Positions 8,381 through 15,720 of a stretch of DNA of 64,000 nt are shown one piece after another; position 1 is the first letter of the stretch; every line of letters starts with the position of its first letter. The notes under the pieces were generated by a model. That model made no database searches, was not told the DNA's origin, and saw only the letters and a program-made list of their open reading frames with translations. Both the position numbers and the translations under genes were made by a program. Location of the stretch: the NCBI RefSeq assembly GCF_049965695.1, contig NZ_JBMFWB010000001.1, positions 82,687-146,686 of the forward strand. The letters are read 5' to 3'. This DNA comes from Athalassotoga sp049965695 (GTDB taxonomy: Bacteria > Thermotogota > Thermotogae > Mesoaciditogales > Mesoaciditogaceae).

Positions 8381-9540
8381 GATTGTCTCCCAGTATGATA
8401 TTGATCATGCATGAACATAGGCCAACCTTCGGATGCGATAGAATCGTTAGGTGTAGATATCTCATAGAATTGCCCATTATCACAACCAACATATATTTTA
8501 CCATCATAAAACACAGGATTTGATTCGACGTTGTATCCAAGATTTACATAACTTACGATACTTCCGTTTGAAGGTTCAATCGCATAAAAATTGTAGCCGG
8601 ATGCGACATAAATTTCATTATTTCCGATTATCGCAGAAGAAGATATTCCGCCTATTGGCGTATCAAGATTCACATTCCATACAGTCTGACCTGTTTGAGA
8701 ATTTATCGCATAAAAATTACCTTTTACAGTTCCGATGTAGACAATCCCACTTTGAGAAATGACAGGACTTCCGTAAATTTGAGATCCATCTAAAGGATTT
8801 TCCCAGCGCAAAGCACCATTTGGACTGAAAGAGTACAGTGCGTTAGATCCAACGTAGATATTCCCATTCTGGCCAATTGCCGCCGTTCCGTAAATTGGGC
8901 CATCGCTTTGATATTGCCAGACAACATTTCCGGAATTTAGATTGACGGCATAAAAAATGCCGTTATCAGAACCTACGAAAAGATCCGTTCCGTTTGTTAC
9001 AGGACTGGCCCATACGGCACTGCCATTTTCACCGATCGTTACGAGATATGCTTTTGTCATGCCATCTTCATTTATCCTGAAAATGTTGCCGTTATTATCA
9101 ACGAGATAAACATTTCCGTTCACGATAAGCGGTGCCGATATTATGGAATAATATGAAATTGACATTTTTTTGTAAGTTGTAAAGGGATATGATGCGTAAA
9201 ACAACTCGCCGGAATTGTTGACGGCAAAAACCATGTCATTCGTCGAATCTATTGATGGAGAAGAGTATATTGCCGCATTACTTTGGTAACACCAGGAGGC
9301 TTCGCCTGAAATAACAAAAAGTCCGCTTTGACCGCCTATAAAGATATCTCCATTCGCAGAAACTGCGGCAGAAGAATATATCTGTCCGCTCACCATCGCA
9401 TTTTGAGAATCAGTCAGTTGAAAACTTTTGGTGATACTCATCGTGAAAGTATTCGTTGGCACCTTCATACATCCAGAAAGTGTAAAAGTAACGATCAAAA
9501 AGCTAAAAGATAAAAGCAGGATATTCAATTTTTTCAACAT
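8377..9540 (-). CDS. PQQ-like beta-propeller lipoprotein
   Basis: A 387-residue lipoprotein with lipobox LSGC (cysteine ~24) followed by about seven blade repeats of the kind G-x-(I/V)-Y-x-G-(T/S)...G-x-x-x-W (WVYQ/VWQYQ/LRWENP/TVWNV). These are typical of PQQ-like/BamB-type propellers; no quinone-binding residues can be assigned. I chose ATG 9540 because GGAG is 5 bases upstream; the GTG at 9546 lies inside that site. Gene order and the ATGA overlap couple it to the papain-like protease. The propeller may scaffold or present substrates to the protease, which is inference. Confidence 0.85.
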   Translation of the reverse strand: MLKKLNILLLSFSFLIVTFTLSGCMKVPTNTFTMSITKSFQLTDSQNAMVSGQIYSSAAVSANGDIFIGGQSGLFVISGEASWCYQSNAAIYSSPSIDSTNDMVFAVNNSGELFYASYPFTTYKKMSISYYSIISAPLIVNGNVYLVDNNGNIFRINEDGMTKAYLVTIGENGSAVWASPVTNGTDLFVGSDNGIFYAVNLNSGNVVWQYQSDGPIYGTAAIGQNGNIYVGSNALYSFSPNGALRWENPLDGSQIYGSPVISQSGIVYIGTVKGNFYAINSQTGQTVWNVNLDTPIGGISSSAIIGNNEIYVASGYNFYAIEPSNGSIVSYVNLGYNVESNPVFYDGKIYVGCDNGQFYEISTPNDSIASEGWPMFMHDQYHTGRQS

Positions 9541-9572
9541 AAACACTCCATTTTACTGTTTTTGAGTTAAAC

Positions 9573-9594
9573 AAAAAGCCCCTATTAGGGGCTT
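9573..9594 (-). terminator. Intrinsic terminator of the tRNA operon
   Basis: AAGCCCC and GGGGCTT pair around a 5-base loop. On the minus strand the hairpin is followed by TTTTTG. It lies 33 bases beyond the last tRNA and upstream of the propeller gene, separating the two units. Confidence 0.85.
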
Positions 9595-9626
9595 CCTACA
9601 TCTCTAAAATCTATTATTTAAACGTC

Positions 9627-9700
9627 TGGCGGCACTGGGATTCGAACCCAGGACAATACGGGTATGAACCGTATGCTCTGACCAGCTGAGCTACACCGCC
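9627..9700 (-). tRNA. tRNA with CAU anticodon (elongator Met or Ile-CAU)
   Basis: A complete cloverleaf: seven-pair acceptor (GGCGGTG with TGCCGCC, two G-U), D arm GCTC/GAGC, anticodon stem TACGG/CCGTA around TTCATAC, and T arm CTGGG TTCGAAT CCCAG. The CCA end is not encoded. The fully paired 1:72 position excludes the initiator. Whether the wobble C is lysidine-modified (Ile) cannot be read from DNA; elongator Met is the default call. Confidence 0.92.
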
Positions 9701-9704
9701 AATC

Positions 9705-9781
<77 letters not shown>

Positions 9782-9791
9782 TCGTAAGAAT

Positions 9792-9880
9792 TGGTGCCGA
9801 GGATCGGACTCGAACCGACACGAAGGTATCCCTTCGACGGATTTTAAGTCCGTTGCGTCTGCCAATTCCGCCACCTCGGC
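9792..9880 (-). tRNA. tRNA-Leu (UAA)
   Basis: A class II tRNA with a long variable arm (CGAAGGGATACCTTCG). The anticodon stem ACGGA/TCCGT encloses CTTAAAA, giving anticodon TAA. The acceptor GCCGAGG pairs with CCTCGGC and CCA is encoded. First gene of the tRNA operon. Confidence 0.95.
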
Positions 9881-9890
9881 CACAAAGAAT

Positions 9891-9919
9891 ATGATATCAA
9901 ACAAATCAAAATATGTCAA
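9891..9919 (-). promoter_or_regulatory. Sigma-70 promoter of the tRNA operon
   Basis: A perfect -35 TTGACA (9914-9919), a 17-bp spacer and -10 TATCAT (9891-9896). The predicted start lies only a few bases before the tRNA-Leu 5' end, as expected for a stable RNA operon. Confidence 0.88.
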
Positions 9920-9959
9920 GGGCTCGAATTGAGAATGACAAACAGTGACATACCCATTG

Positions 9960-9989
9960 TTGTGACAAAAATCAAATTTGGTGTACAAT
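9960..9989 (+). promoter_or_regulatory. Possible promoter reading toward the EamA gene
   Basis: TTGTGA (9960-9965), an 18-bp spacer, then TACAAT (9984-9989). A short CTGTCA-AA-TGACAG palindrome follows at 10012-10025. About 210 bases of leader, including the repeat element, separate it from the EamA start. Nothing else coding was seen in 9881-10195. Confidence 0.4.
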
Positions 9990-10096
9990 TATTTCTGAAT
10001 GAAGTGAAATTCTGTCAAATGACAGATACCGAATCGTCGCGATGATAAATAAATATACTTAAATAACTTTAAAAGTCGAATGTTCATTTAATTTAA

Positions 10097-10207
10097 GCGA
10101 AGGGCAGGATGCCCTCTCGATGGCCTTCGCAGCGGAGCGAGGACAGACATCGAGTGGGACACCTGCCGCAGCGATGATTCGGAATTTAAACTTGGTTGAG
10201 TATATAT
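10097..10207 (+). repeat. Stem-loop repeat plus 60-bp dispersed element
   Basis: 10097-10130 forms a nested stem-loop. GCGAAGG pairs with CCTTCGC outside, and GGGCA pairs with TGCCC inside. This is the same shape as 3034-3070 but with different paired bases. The part from 10143 (ACAGACATCGAGTG onward, through ATGATTCG and AATTTAAA, to the TATAT near 10205) recurs with few changes at 24705-24767. Confidence 0.75.
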
Positions 10208-10219
10208 TCAACTTTTGAA

Positions 10220-11161
10220 ATGGAGGATTACGTCATAGAAAAAACTTCTCAATCTAAATTCATGCCAGTATTTTTACTTTCCTTACTCGTTGTAGTCTGG
10301 GGAACCACATTTCCGATAGAAAAAATAATGCTCGAAACGATCTCCCCATTTACACTTAATCTTGTCAGATTCTTAATTGCCGATGTGTTGATGTTGATCA
10401 TATTTTTTCCATCCATAAAGCGCGATTTTTTTGGTACATGGAAAGATGGCCTTATGTTAGGTGCCACAATGGGCGCAGGTTTCATTTTTCAAACATGGGG
10501 TCTTGTTTACACCACGCCAGCAAAAAGTGGCTTTATAACATCTATGTACGTTGTTTTGGCGACTATTTTGTCATTTATATTCGAAAAAACAAAGATTAGT
10601 TTTAACACGATCCTCGCTTTGATAATCGCCGCGGCAGGCATATACATGACAGAACTTTCTGGAAAGGTCTTTGAAATGAACTTTGGAGATTTCCTGACAT
10701 TTCTGTGTGCCATAGCCTTTGCCTTTCAGGTACTTCTGATGACAATTTTGACAAAAAAACATGAAGGTAAGGAGATAACACTTACCTTCTATCAATTTTT
10801 GGTCATAACGGTTGTAAACATTCCGTTTTACGCTTTTTCCGGTCACAATGACAAATGGAATTTTCCGGATGTGATCTTTATCCTTTACATGGCAATTGTC
10901 GCAAGCATAATAGGTATCATCATTCAGGCAAAATACCAAAAGAGAATCGGAACTGTCTCTTCTTCATTCATTTATGCCGGAGAACCTGTCATGGCAACCA
11001 TTTTTTCCGTTTTGATGCTTAAATCAACTTTTTCAAAGACTGAGATTATCGGCTTTGTTATGATAACTTTTGCCGCAATATGGGCTCAGATATTTCATCT
11101 GTCTTCGTCATCGTCGCCTTCGTCATACTCGTCTTCCTCATCATCTTCTTCATCTTCGTAA
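10220..11161 (+). CDS. EamA/DMT-family transporter with poly-serine tail
   Basis: About 313 residues with ten hydrophobic segments in two EamA repeats. The N-terminal WGTTFPIEK motif and the FTSMYVVLATI-type second-helix signature of drug/metabolite transporters are present. Substrate cannot be predicted. The start is uncertain: ATG 10220 is my choice, a TTG at 10196 inside the upstream repeat is possible, and GGAGG lies just after the ATG. The last ~20 residues are almost pure serine. That tail is an accident of overlap, because the same DNA encodes, on the other strand, the acidic tail of the next gene. Confidence 0.85.
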   Translation: MEDYVIEKTSQSKFMPVFLLSLLVVVWGTTFPIEKIMLETISPFTLNLVRFLIADVLMLIIFFPSIKRDFFGTWKDGLMLGATMGAGFIFQTWGLVYTTPAKSGFITSMYVVLATILSFIFEKTKISFNTILALIIAAAGIYMTELSGKVFEMNFGDFLTFLCAIAFAFQVLLMTILTKKHEGKEITLTFYQFLVITVVNIPFYAFSGHNDKWNFPDVIFILYMAIVASIIGIIIQAKYQKRIGTVSSSFIYAGEPVMATIFSVLMLKSTFSKTEIIGFVMITFAAIWAQIFHLSSSSSPSSYSSSSSSSSSS

Positions 11162-11475
11162 TAGTCTTCGTCGCCTTCTTCATCCACATAATCCCATATT
11201 TCATCTTCGGAAGTTATAACTCCATCCTCTATGAGTTGTTTGACGATACCAGAAGCCTTTTGAAGGCGCTCTTTGTACTCTTTTAAAATTGTCTTCGCCT
11301 CTGATTCGGTCATGCCTCCCCACACAAGATCTTCGAGAACGGAATTTTCTTCCTCAATTGAATAGCCACTTTCATCGTCCCAAACGACTTCAGGAGTCGA
11401 ATAGTCATATATTTCACTGTCGTTTACGAGAGAAGAAACTTCATCAATCTTTTCTTTCAAATTTTTATCCAACAT
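11095..11475 (-). CDS. Acidic protein with Asp/Glu-rich tail, function unknown
   Basis: A 126-residue protein with an ordinary helical N-terminal two-thirds (the region from KNLKEKIDEVSSLV to ASGIVKQLIEDGVI). Its ~35-residue C-terminus is nearly all Asp and Glu. I do not recognise the family. ATG 11475 is chosen because GGAGG is 5 bases upstream. It has its own strong promoter. The tail overlaps the end of the EamA gene tail-to-tail by 67 bp. Such tails often mimic nucleic acid or bind basic proteins, but that is speculation here. Confidence 0.75.
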   Translation of the reverse strand: MLDKNLKEKIDEVSSLVNDSEIYDYSTPEVVWDDESGYSIEEENSVLEDLVWGGMTESEAKTILKEYKERLQKASGIVKQLIEDGVITSEDEIWDYVDEEGDEDYYEDEEDDEEDEYDEGDDDEDR

Positions 11476-11507
11476 GATTACCTCCAACTTGAATTTGTCG
11501 AGAAAAA

Positions 11508-11536
11508 ATTATACACCAAAATTAAAAGACTTTCAA
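11508..11536 (-). promoter_or_regulatory. Sigma-70 promoter of the acidic protein gene
   Basis: -35 TTGAAA (11531-11536), 17-bp spacer, -10 TATAAT (11508-11513). It overlaps the last codons of the upstream DUF6062-like gene, so the acidic protein can be expressed separately from the large operon. Confidence 0.8.
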
Positions 11537-12165
11537 GACAAAAATTTAGATATGATTCTCCATGCTTCGCCTTCCATCAAAAAAACAGATTCTTTAGAAT
11601 ATCTGTAGTCACTTTTCCTTACAAATTCTTTCAGAGAGTTTATGACCTTTTCCATTTTAGATATTTGGACTCTTTTGAAATTTGGATTTATCTCGGATTT
11701 TGTCAATTCATTTGTATGCTTGAGACATACCATCGAAATAGAATTTTCGTACCTTTTGAGTCTCTCTTCGTTTGATATGTACTGTGCGAAAAGATCCAAA
11801 TATCTTTTTTCCGAATCCTTTTCTATTGCGCACATCTGACAATTCTCCCCAAACTTTATCGATTCTCCATCTAAAGCGTGCATTATTTCATCAGATATCG
11901 TTCCGTAAAGTACCGAGACACCGAGTATGCCAAGTTCCGGGTGGGCCCTCAGATGATCTTCGACCATTTTAAGATGCTTTGGACAAAAACCGGGCCCGGA
12001 TGAAAATTTTTTTCTCTCCGACGGATCGTTGACATTTTCGTAAAATAACGCATCTATGTTATCATCCACACTTTCTGAAGTAAGTTCGCATATTGGACAT
12101 CCGACCTTGTTAAGAAGTTCATCTATCTTTCCAAGCAGATATCCGGATTCTGTTTCTTTTTTCAT
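11533..12165 (-). CDS. DUF6062-like protein with duplicated CxxC/CxxH metal-binding motifs
   Basis: A 210-residue soluble protein. The cysteine/histidine pattern is internally duplicated: CPIC (23-26) with CPKH (61-64), then CQMC (109-112) with CLKH (147-150). The spacing is 34 residues each time, so two equivalent zinc or Fe-S sites are likely. It resembles the poorly characterised DUF6062 family (moderate recognition). It starts 3 bases after the HyfB-like gene with GAGGTG upstream, placing it last in the fluoride-riboswitch operon. It may be an assembly or maturation factor for the complex, which is inference. It is the only cysteine-rich protein of that operon. Confidence 0.65.
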   Translation of the reverse strand: MKKETESGYLLGKIDELLNKVGCPICELTSESVDDNIDALFYENVNDPSERKKFSSGPGFCPKHLKMVEDHLRAHPELGILGVSVLYGTISDEIMHALDGESIKFGENCQMCAIEKDSEKRYLDLFAQYISNEERLKRYENSISMVCLKHTNELTKSEINPNFKRVQISKMEKVINSLKEFVRKSDYRYSKESVFLMEGEAWRIISKFLS

Positions 12166-12168
12166 ATC

Positions 12169-14064
12169 TCACCTCACAATTAAAAAGATCACGACCAGCA
12201 CGGCAAAGATGTATGCCACGTACGCGTTTATATTCCCATTCATAAGCACATTCGAAAGCACCTTTTCTACCTTTAAAACCGCATATTTTAAGGCATCGTA
12301 AAAAGCGCTTACGAAATCGACGATCTCTATGTGTGCCTCATTTTCCGAAATCTTCTCTTTTGTCATGTACACCTTTTTAAGCACGATCTCGAGTATTGCC
12401 GAATAGGCCGGTGCGCTGAAATATTCTCCCTCTTCAATGGGCAATCCCCCGTTCCACGAATCGACATGTCTGACCTTTTGCCTTCTTTTAAGGTAAAAGG
12501 CCAAAGGAAAGATGAAAAGCACGGCGGTGACTATCGCGAAAAATGCCGGCGAGACGACTCCGAAGATAGGCACGGATGAAATCATCAAAAACGGAGAAGG
12601 CACACCGAAAAGCCCCGACGTGAACTGAGAATACCCAAGATATCTTAAAACAAAAGTGACAAAAATTCCAAATCCGAATACAAGGATCACAAGAAAGAGT
12701 TCGGAGATTCTCATCATTGTGGATGATATGTGTCTGGCTTTTTTGCCGTGATCGTATCCCAAAGCCGTGTAGCCCGCAAGTTTGACCATCGAAAAGGCCG
12801 CCATGCCTATTGCCAGCGCGATGAATACGCCTCCGAAAGTCGTCACGAGGCGGGCAAGCGTGTCGGAAAATTTGTACGATTGGAAAAACGATTCGAGCAG
12901 CATCCATTCACCGACAAATCCGATCAGCGGCGGAAAAGCGCTGAAAGAAAGTCCCGAGATCAAAATCCCGAGCGCAGGAATCTTGCCGACCGCACTCCAT
13001 GCACCTCTTAAATCGTCTATGTTATCCTCGTCGAGCGCTTCTTTCGCATGGCCGACTGAAAGGAAGAGCAAAGATTTCGAAAACGTATGGGAGACGGCGA
13101 TCAAAATCGCCGTTGCCGATGCGAAGGCCGCCATGACGGCAAGATTCGGATCACCGCTTGATGCCACGGATATACCTATTGCGGCCAGTATCATCCCGTT
13201 ATTTTCAATCGTGGAATAAGCCGGAAGAGTTTTGAGTTGTTTTGCCGCAACGGCATGGAGGGCGCCCCAAAAGGCAGAGGTTGAACCAAACGCAATGGCA
13301 AGAATTCCCCACCATTCGAAGTTGTAAAGGTGCAAATTGGGCATCAGAGAAAGTGCCATGAAGATGCCGTAGACTCCCATCAGGGTGAGTGGGGCACTCA
13401 AGAGCGCGGAAACGTTTGACGGTGCCTTCGCATGTGCTCCTATAAGCCATGTGTGAAAGGGAAATATACCCATTTTAACGACGAACGCAAAGGTTGACAT
13501 GATCAAAAAGATCACGGTGCCAGAATTTTGAGCGAATGAAAAATTCCCGTTTTTCAAAAACAAAGATGCGAAGGCCACTATTAAACTAACCGTTGAAAGT
13601 TCTCCGAATGCCAAAAATTCAAAGGCTTCTTTGAAGGAGCCTTTATGTTTGAGAATTAAAAGGTAAGACGAGATCGTCATCATCTCCCAGCCTGTTATGA
13701 AGGTAAGGCCGTCTTTTGCCATCAATATGATCATCATGCCAAAAACAGAAAGGTTTAACCACAGCGCCATATCTTTCGGGTAAAACTTTCCGTAATCTAT
13801 TGAATAGATCGATATTGCTATCCATGATATCGCCGCTATGGTCATAAAAATTCCGGATGTATGGTTCATCCCAAGTTCCATGTACACTTTGGGCAATATT
13901 TCTACTTTGCCGAGAGTGAATGGATAAAATGTTCCGATTATGCCCTCTGTCAGCGCAAAGGCGGAACCTATTGCCGACAGAGTGTAAGAAATCTCTTTTT
14001 TGAACGCGAAGACGATTCCGGCAAAATAAAGTCCGAGCGCAACGTATGCCATCATATCGATCAA
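12169..14064 (-). CDS. HyfB/NuoL-like proton-translocating membrane subunit
   Basis: A 631-residue protein with about 15 transmembrane segments, homologous to the antiporter-like subunits of complex I, hydrogenase-4 and Mrp. Key features are the TM5 glutamate in TGWEMMTISSYLL, the broken-helix lysine region HTWLIGAHAKAPSNVSALLS, and further charged residues in the middle of later helices. The channel machinery therefore appears intact. It begins with an ATGA overlap with the NuoB-like gene. In such complexes this subunit carries the proton (or sodium) half-channel. Here it belongs to a six-gene set whose peripheral arm has lost its metal ligands. Confidence 0.9.
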   Translation of the reverse strand: MIDMMAYVALGLYFAGIVFAFKKEISYTLSAIGSAFALTEGIIGTFYPFTLGKVEILPKVYMELGMNHTSGIFMTIAAISWIAISIYSIDYGKFYPKDMALWLNLSVFGMMIILMAKDGLTFITGWEMMTISSYLLILKHKGSFKEAFEFLAFGELSTVSLIVAFASLFLKNGNFSFAQNSGTVIFLIMSTFAFVVKMGIFPFHTWLIGAHAKAPSNVSALLSAPLTLMGVYGIFMALSLMPNLHLYNFEWWGILAIAFGSTSAFWGALHAVAAKQLKTLPAYSTIENNGMILAAIGISVASSGDPNLAVMAAFASATAILIAVSHTFSKSLLFLSVGHAKEALDEDNIDDLRGAWSAVGKIPALGILISGLSFSAFPPLIGFVGEWMLLESFFQSYKFSDTLARLVTTFGGVFIALAIGMAAFSMVKLAGYTALGYDHGKKARHISSTMMRISELFLVILVFGFGIFVTFVLRYLGYSQFTSGLFGVPSPFLMISSVPIFGVVSPAFFAIVTAVLFIFPLAFYLKRRQKVRHVDSWNGGLPIEEGEYFSAPAYSAILEIVLKKVYMTKEKISENEAHIEIVDFVSAFYDALKYAVLKVEKVLSNVLMNGNINAYVAYIFAVLVVIFLIVR

Positions 14065-14498
14065 TTCCTTTCCATGATCTTTAAAAGTGTGCTCAAAATA
14101 TCTGAAGGTTCAGGATTTTTAAGCCTTCCGACGACATTGGGAAGGTCTAAATTCTGCTTATCTTCCTCTTCGATAAGAAGAATTCCGAAAGGCTTTGGCA
14201 TTTGTTCTATCGTGTTCATCAAAGGTATGATCATCTTTTCTGTCGGCGCCCCGAGCACGATAAGCAGATCCGCATGTCTTGGCGAATCCGAAAAATATAT
14301 TCCGAACCTGTGCGTGTTGTATTGAGCACTTTGAAGCGCTTTCATTTCGAAGTTCAAAAGATTTGAATTTCCAACATCTATCGTGTAGATGTGCATCGAT
14401 CTCTTGAAAATTTTCATCGACCTTACCTTTTCTTTCGATGGTTGAAGCGTTTTTTCCGTTAAAGATCTCTTCAATCCTCTTGTCGGCCACCATATCAT
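14061..14498 (-). CDS. NuoB/HycG-like small subunit without any cysteine
   Basis: About 145 residues. It is clearly homologous to the hydrogenase/complex I small subunit (KRSMHIYTIDVGNSN, then FGIYFSDSPRHADLLIVLGA, then MPKPFGILLI). The cluster-binding DxGxCNGC motif has become DVGNSNLLNF, and the GAC and GCPP ligand sites are replaced by acidic or unrelated residues. The whole chain contains no cysteine, so it cannot ligate the proximal [4Fe-4S] (N2) cluster. I start it at ATG 14498, which has GAGG 8 bases upstream; earlier ATGs at 14504 and 14522/14528 are less well spaced. It lies between the large-subunit gene and the HyfB-like gene. Confidence 0.85.
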   Translation of the reverse strand: MIWWPTRGLKRSLTEKTLQPSKEKVRSMKIFKRSMHIYTIDVGNSNLLNFEMKALQSAQYNTHRFGIYFSDSPRHADLLIVLGAPTEKMIIPLMNTIEQMPKPFGILLIEEEDKQNLDLPNVVGRLKNPEPSDILSTLLKIMERN

Positions 14499-14508
14499 AT
14501 TCATCACC

Positions 14509-15720
14509 TCAAAGCGCTCCATCCGCAAAGTTCATTCCGAATGATTCGACGGCAAATTGAAAGTCCGTAAAGATATTTCCTCTCAAAGCATTCGCAATTC
14601 CTTTGAAGGCAAAAAAGGACGGCGTTACGATGTAGATGTCCGATATCTTTGAATCTTTCACGTCTACCATGTACGCGACGGTCCCGCTCGGAGACTCGCA
14701 ATAACCCAGCCCTTTTTCGTAACCGGTCTCGTTATTTTCATCCGAACTTTCGATCTGCTCTAAAATTATCCTCTGACTTTCAAAGATCTCTTCTGCCCTT
14801 ACTTCCATCCTCGCAAGACTATCCCCTTCATTCTTTGTGGGGATCTTTAAATTCTTGTATTTTGGATCGTTGAGCCTTAGGTCCTCCTTTATGCCGGTTG
14901 ATCTCAATGTGGGACCTGTTATCCCGATGTTTATCGCTTCCGAAGAGTTCAAAAGGCCTGTTGAATAAAGCCTGTCCAAAAAGTTTCCGCTCTCGAGCGC
15001 CCCTTTGTAAAGTTCGCCGAACTCGGACGTTATCCTTTGAAGATCGGATTTCAGATTTTCAAATCTTCTTTCGTCAAAATTTTTTATTCCTCCTATATCG
15101 TTAAAATCCTTTAGATATCTCGATCCGCTGAAATTCTTGTTCATCCTTAAACTCTCCTCGAAAAGATAACTCATATGAGACGTCAAAACCTTTTGTGCGG
15201 CCGCCTGGGCAAGTTGGTAAATGACGTAAAGATGATTGTAAATCCGTTCGAGTTCAAGCGCTATTGTTCTGAGTTTTTCGCTTTTCGGCTCCGTATCGAT
15301 GCCGATCGTCGATTCTACGGCTTTTGTGAATGCCAAGGAGTGTGAAAAAGCGAAATTGCCGCAGATCTTTTCGACCATTTTCAGAGCGGATTTGAAATCG
15401 AGGCCTATAATCCTTTTTGAGATATTTCTATGCTTGTAGGAAAGATCGATGTCGACAGAGAGAATTCTTTCGCCGTAGGTGTAAAGGTGATAAATGCCCG
15501 CTTCCCCAACTCCGGATGTAACGGGACCATATCTGAAATCGAAGACTCCATCGCCGGTCTTCACCGCATCATCCGAACCTATTATCAAATCGCGAGATTT
15601 TACAAAAGCGTAGTTCGGCGTGTAAATGTTTTCGGGATCGATCTCGATCGATATGACCCCGTCTTCCTGGACGATGTAATAATCGACGTCTTTGCGAAAT
15701 GTCCCGAGCAATATCTTCAT
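14509..15720 (-). CDS. HycE/NuoD-like large subunit lacking NiFe ligands
   Basis: A 403-residue protein of the NiFe-hydrogenase large subunit/NuoD superfamily, without the NuoC-like N-terminal domain of HycE. The usual GPxHP site reads GPVTSG (65-70). The L1 motif RICGxC reads KICGNF, keeping Cys120 but with Phe123 for the second ligand. The C-terminal DPCxxC motif is absent, and the chain ends SFGMNFADGAL with no processing peptide. A NiFe centre therefore cannot form. The GYxHR equivalent (SYKHRNISK) and the GLGYCESPSG loop remain. The closest established category is the Ehr (energy-converting hydrogenase-related) complexes. It overlaps the next upstream gene's stop by 4 bases. Confidence 0.87.
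   Translation of the reverse strand: MKILLGTFRKDVDYYIVQEDGVISIEIDPENIYTPNYAFVKSRDLIIGSDDAVKTGDGVFDFRYGPVTSGVGEAGIYHLYTYGERILSVDIDLSYKHRNISKRIIGLDFKSALKMVEKICGNFAFSHSLAFTKAVESTIGIDTEPKSEKLRTIALELERIYNHLYVIYQLAQAAAQKVLTSHMSYLFEESLRMNKNFSGSRYLKDFNDIGGIKNFDERRFENLKSDLQRITSEFGELYKGALESGNFLDRLYSTGLLNSSEAINIGITGPTLRSTGIKEDLRLNDPKYKNLKIPTKNEGDSLARMEVRAEEIFESQRIILEQIESSDENNETGYEKGLGYCESPSGTVAYMVDVKDSKISDIYIVTPSFFAFKGIANALRGNIFTDFQFAVESFGMNFADGAL

Noticed and set aside
10196..10219. TTG start of the EamA transporter at 10196
   Set aside because: It lies in the dispersed repeat and lacks a ribosome binding site. ATG 10220 preserves the whole transporter, though the start remains unsure.
12782..13219. 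Long plus-strand frame inside the HyfB-like gene
   Set aside because: The antisense of a clearly conserved membrane protein. Its composition mirrors the GC-rich codons of the real gene, and no start signals are present.
14499..14528. Longer NuoB-like start at 14528
   Set aside because: It would overlap the large-subunit gene by 20 bases with poor ribosome-site spacing. The extra residues contain no cysteine, so the conclusion about missing ligands does not depend on this choice.
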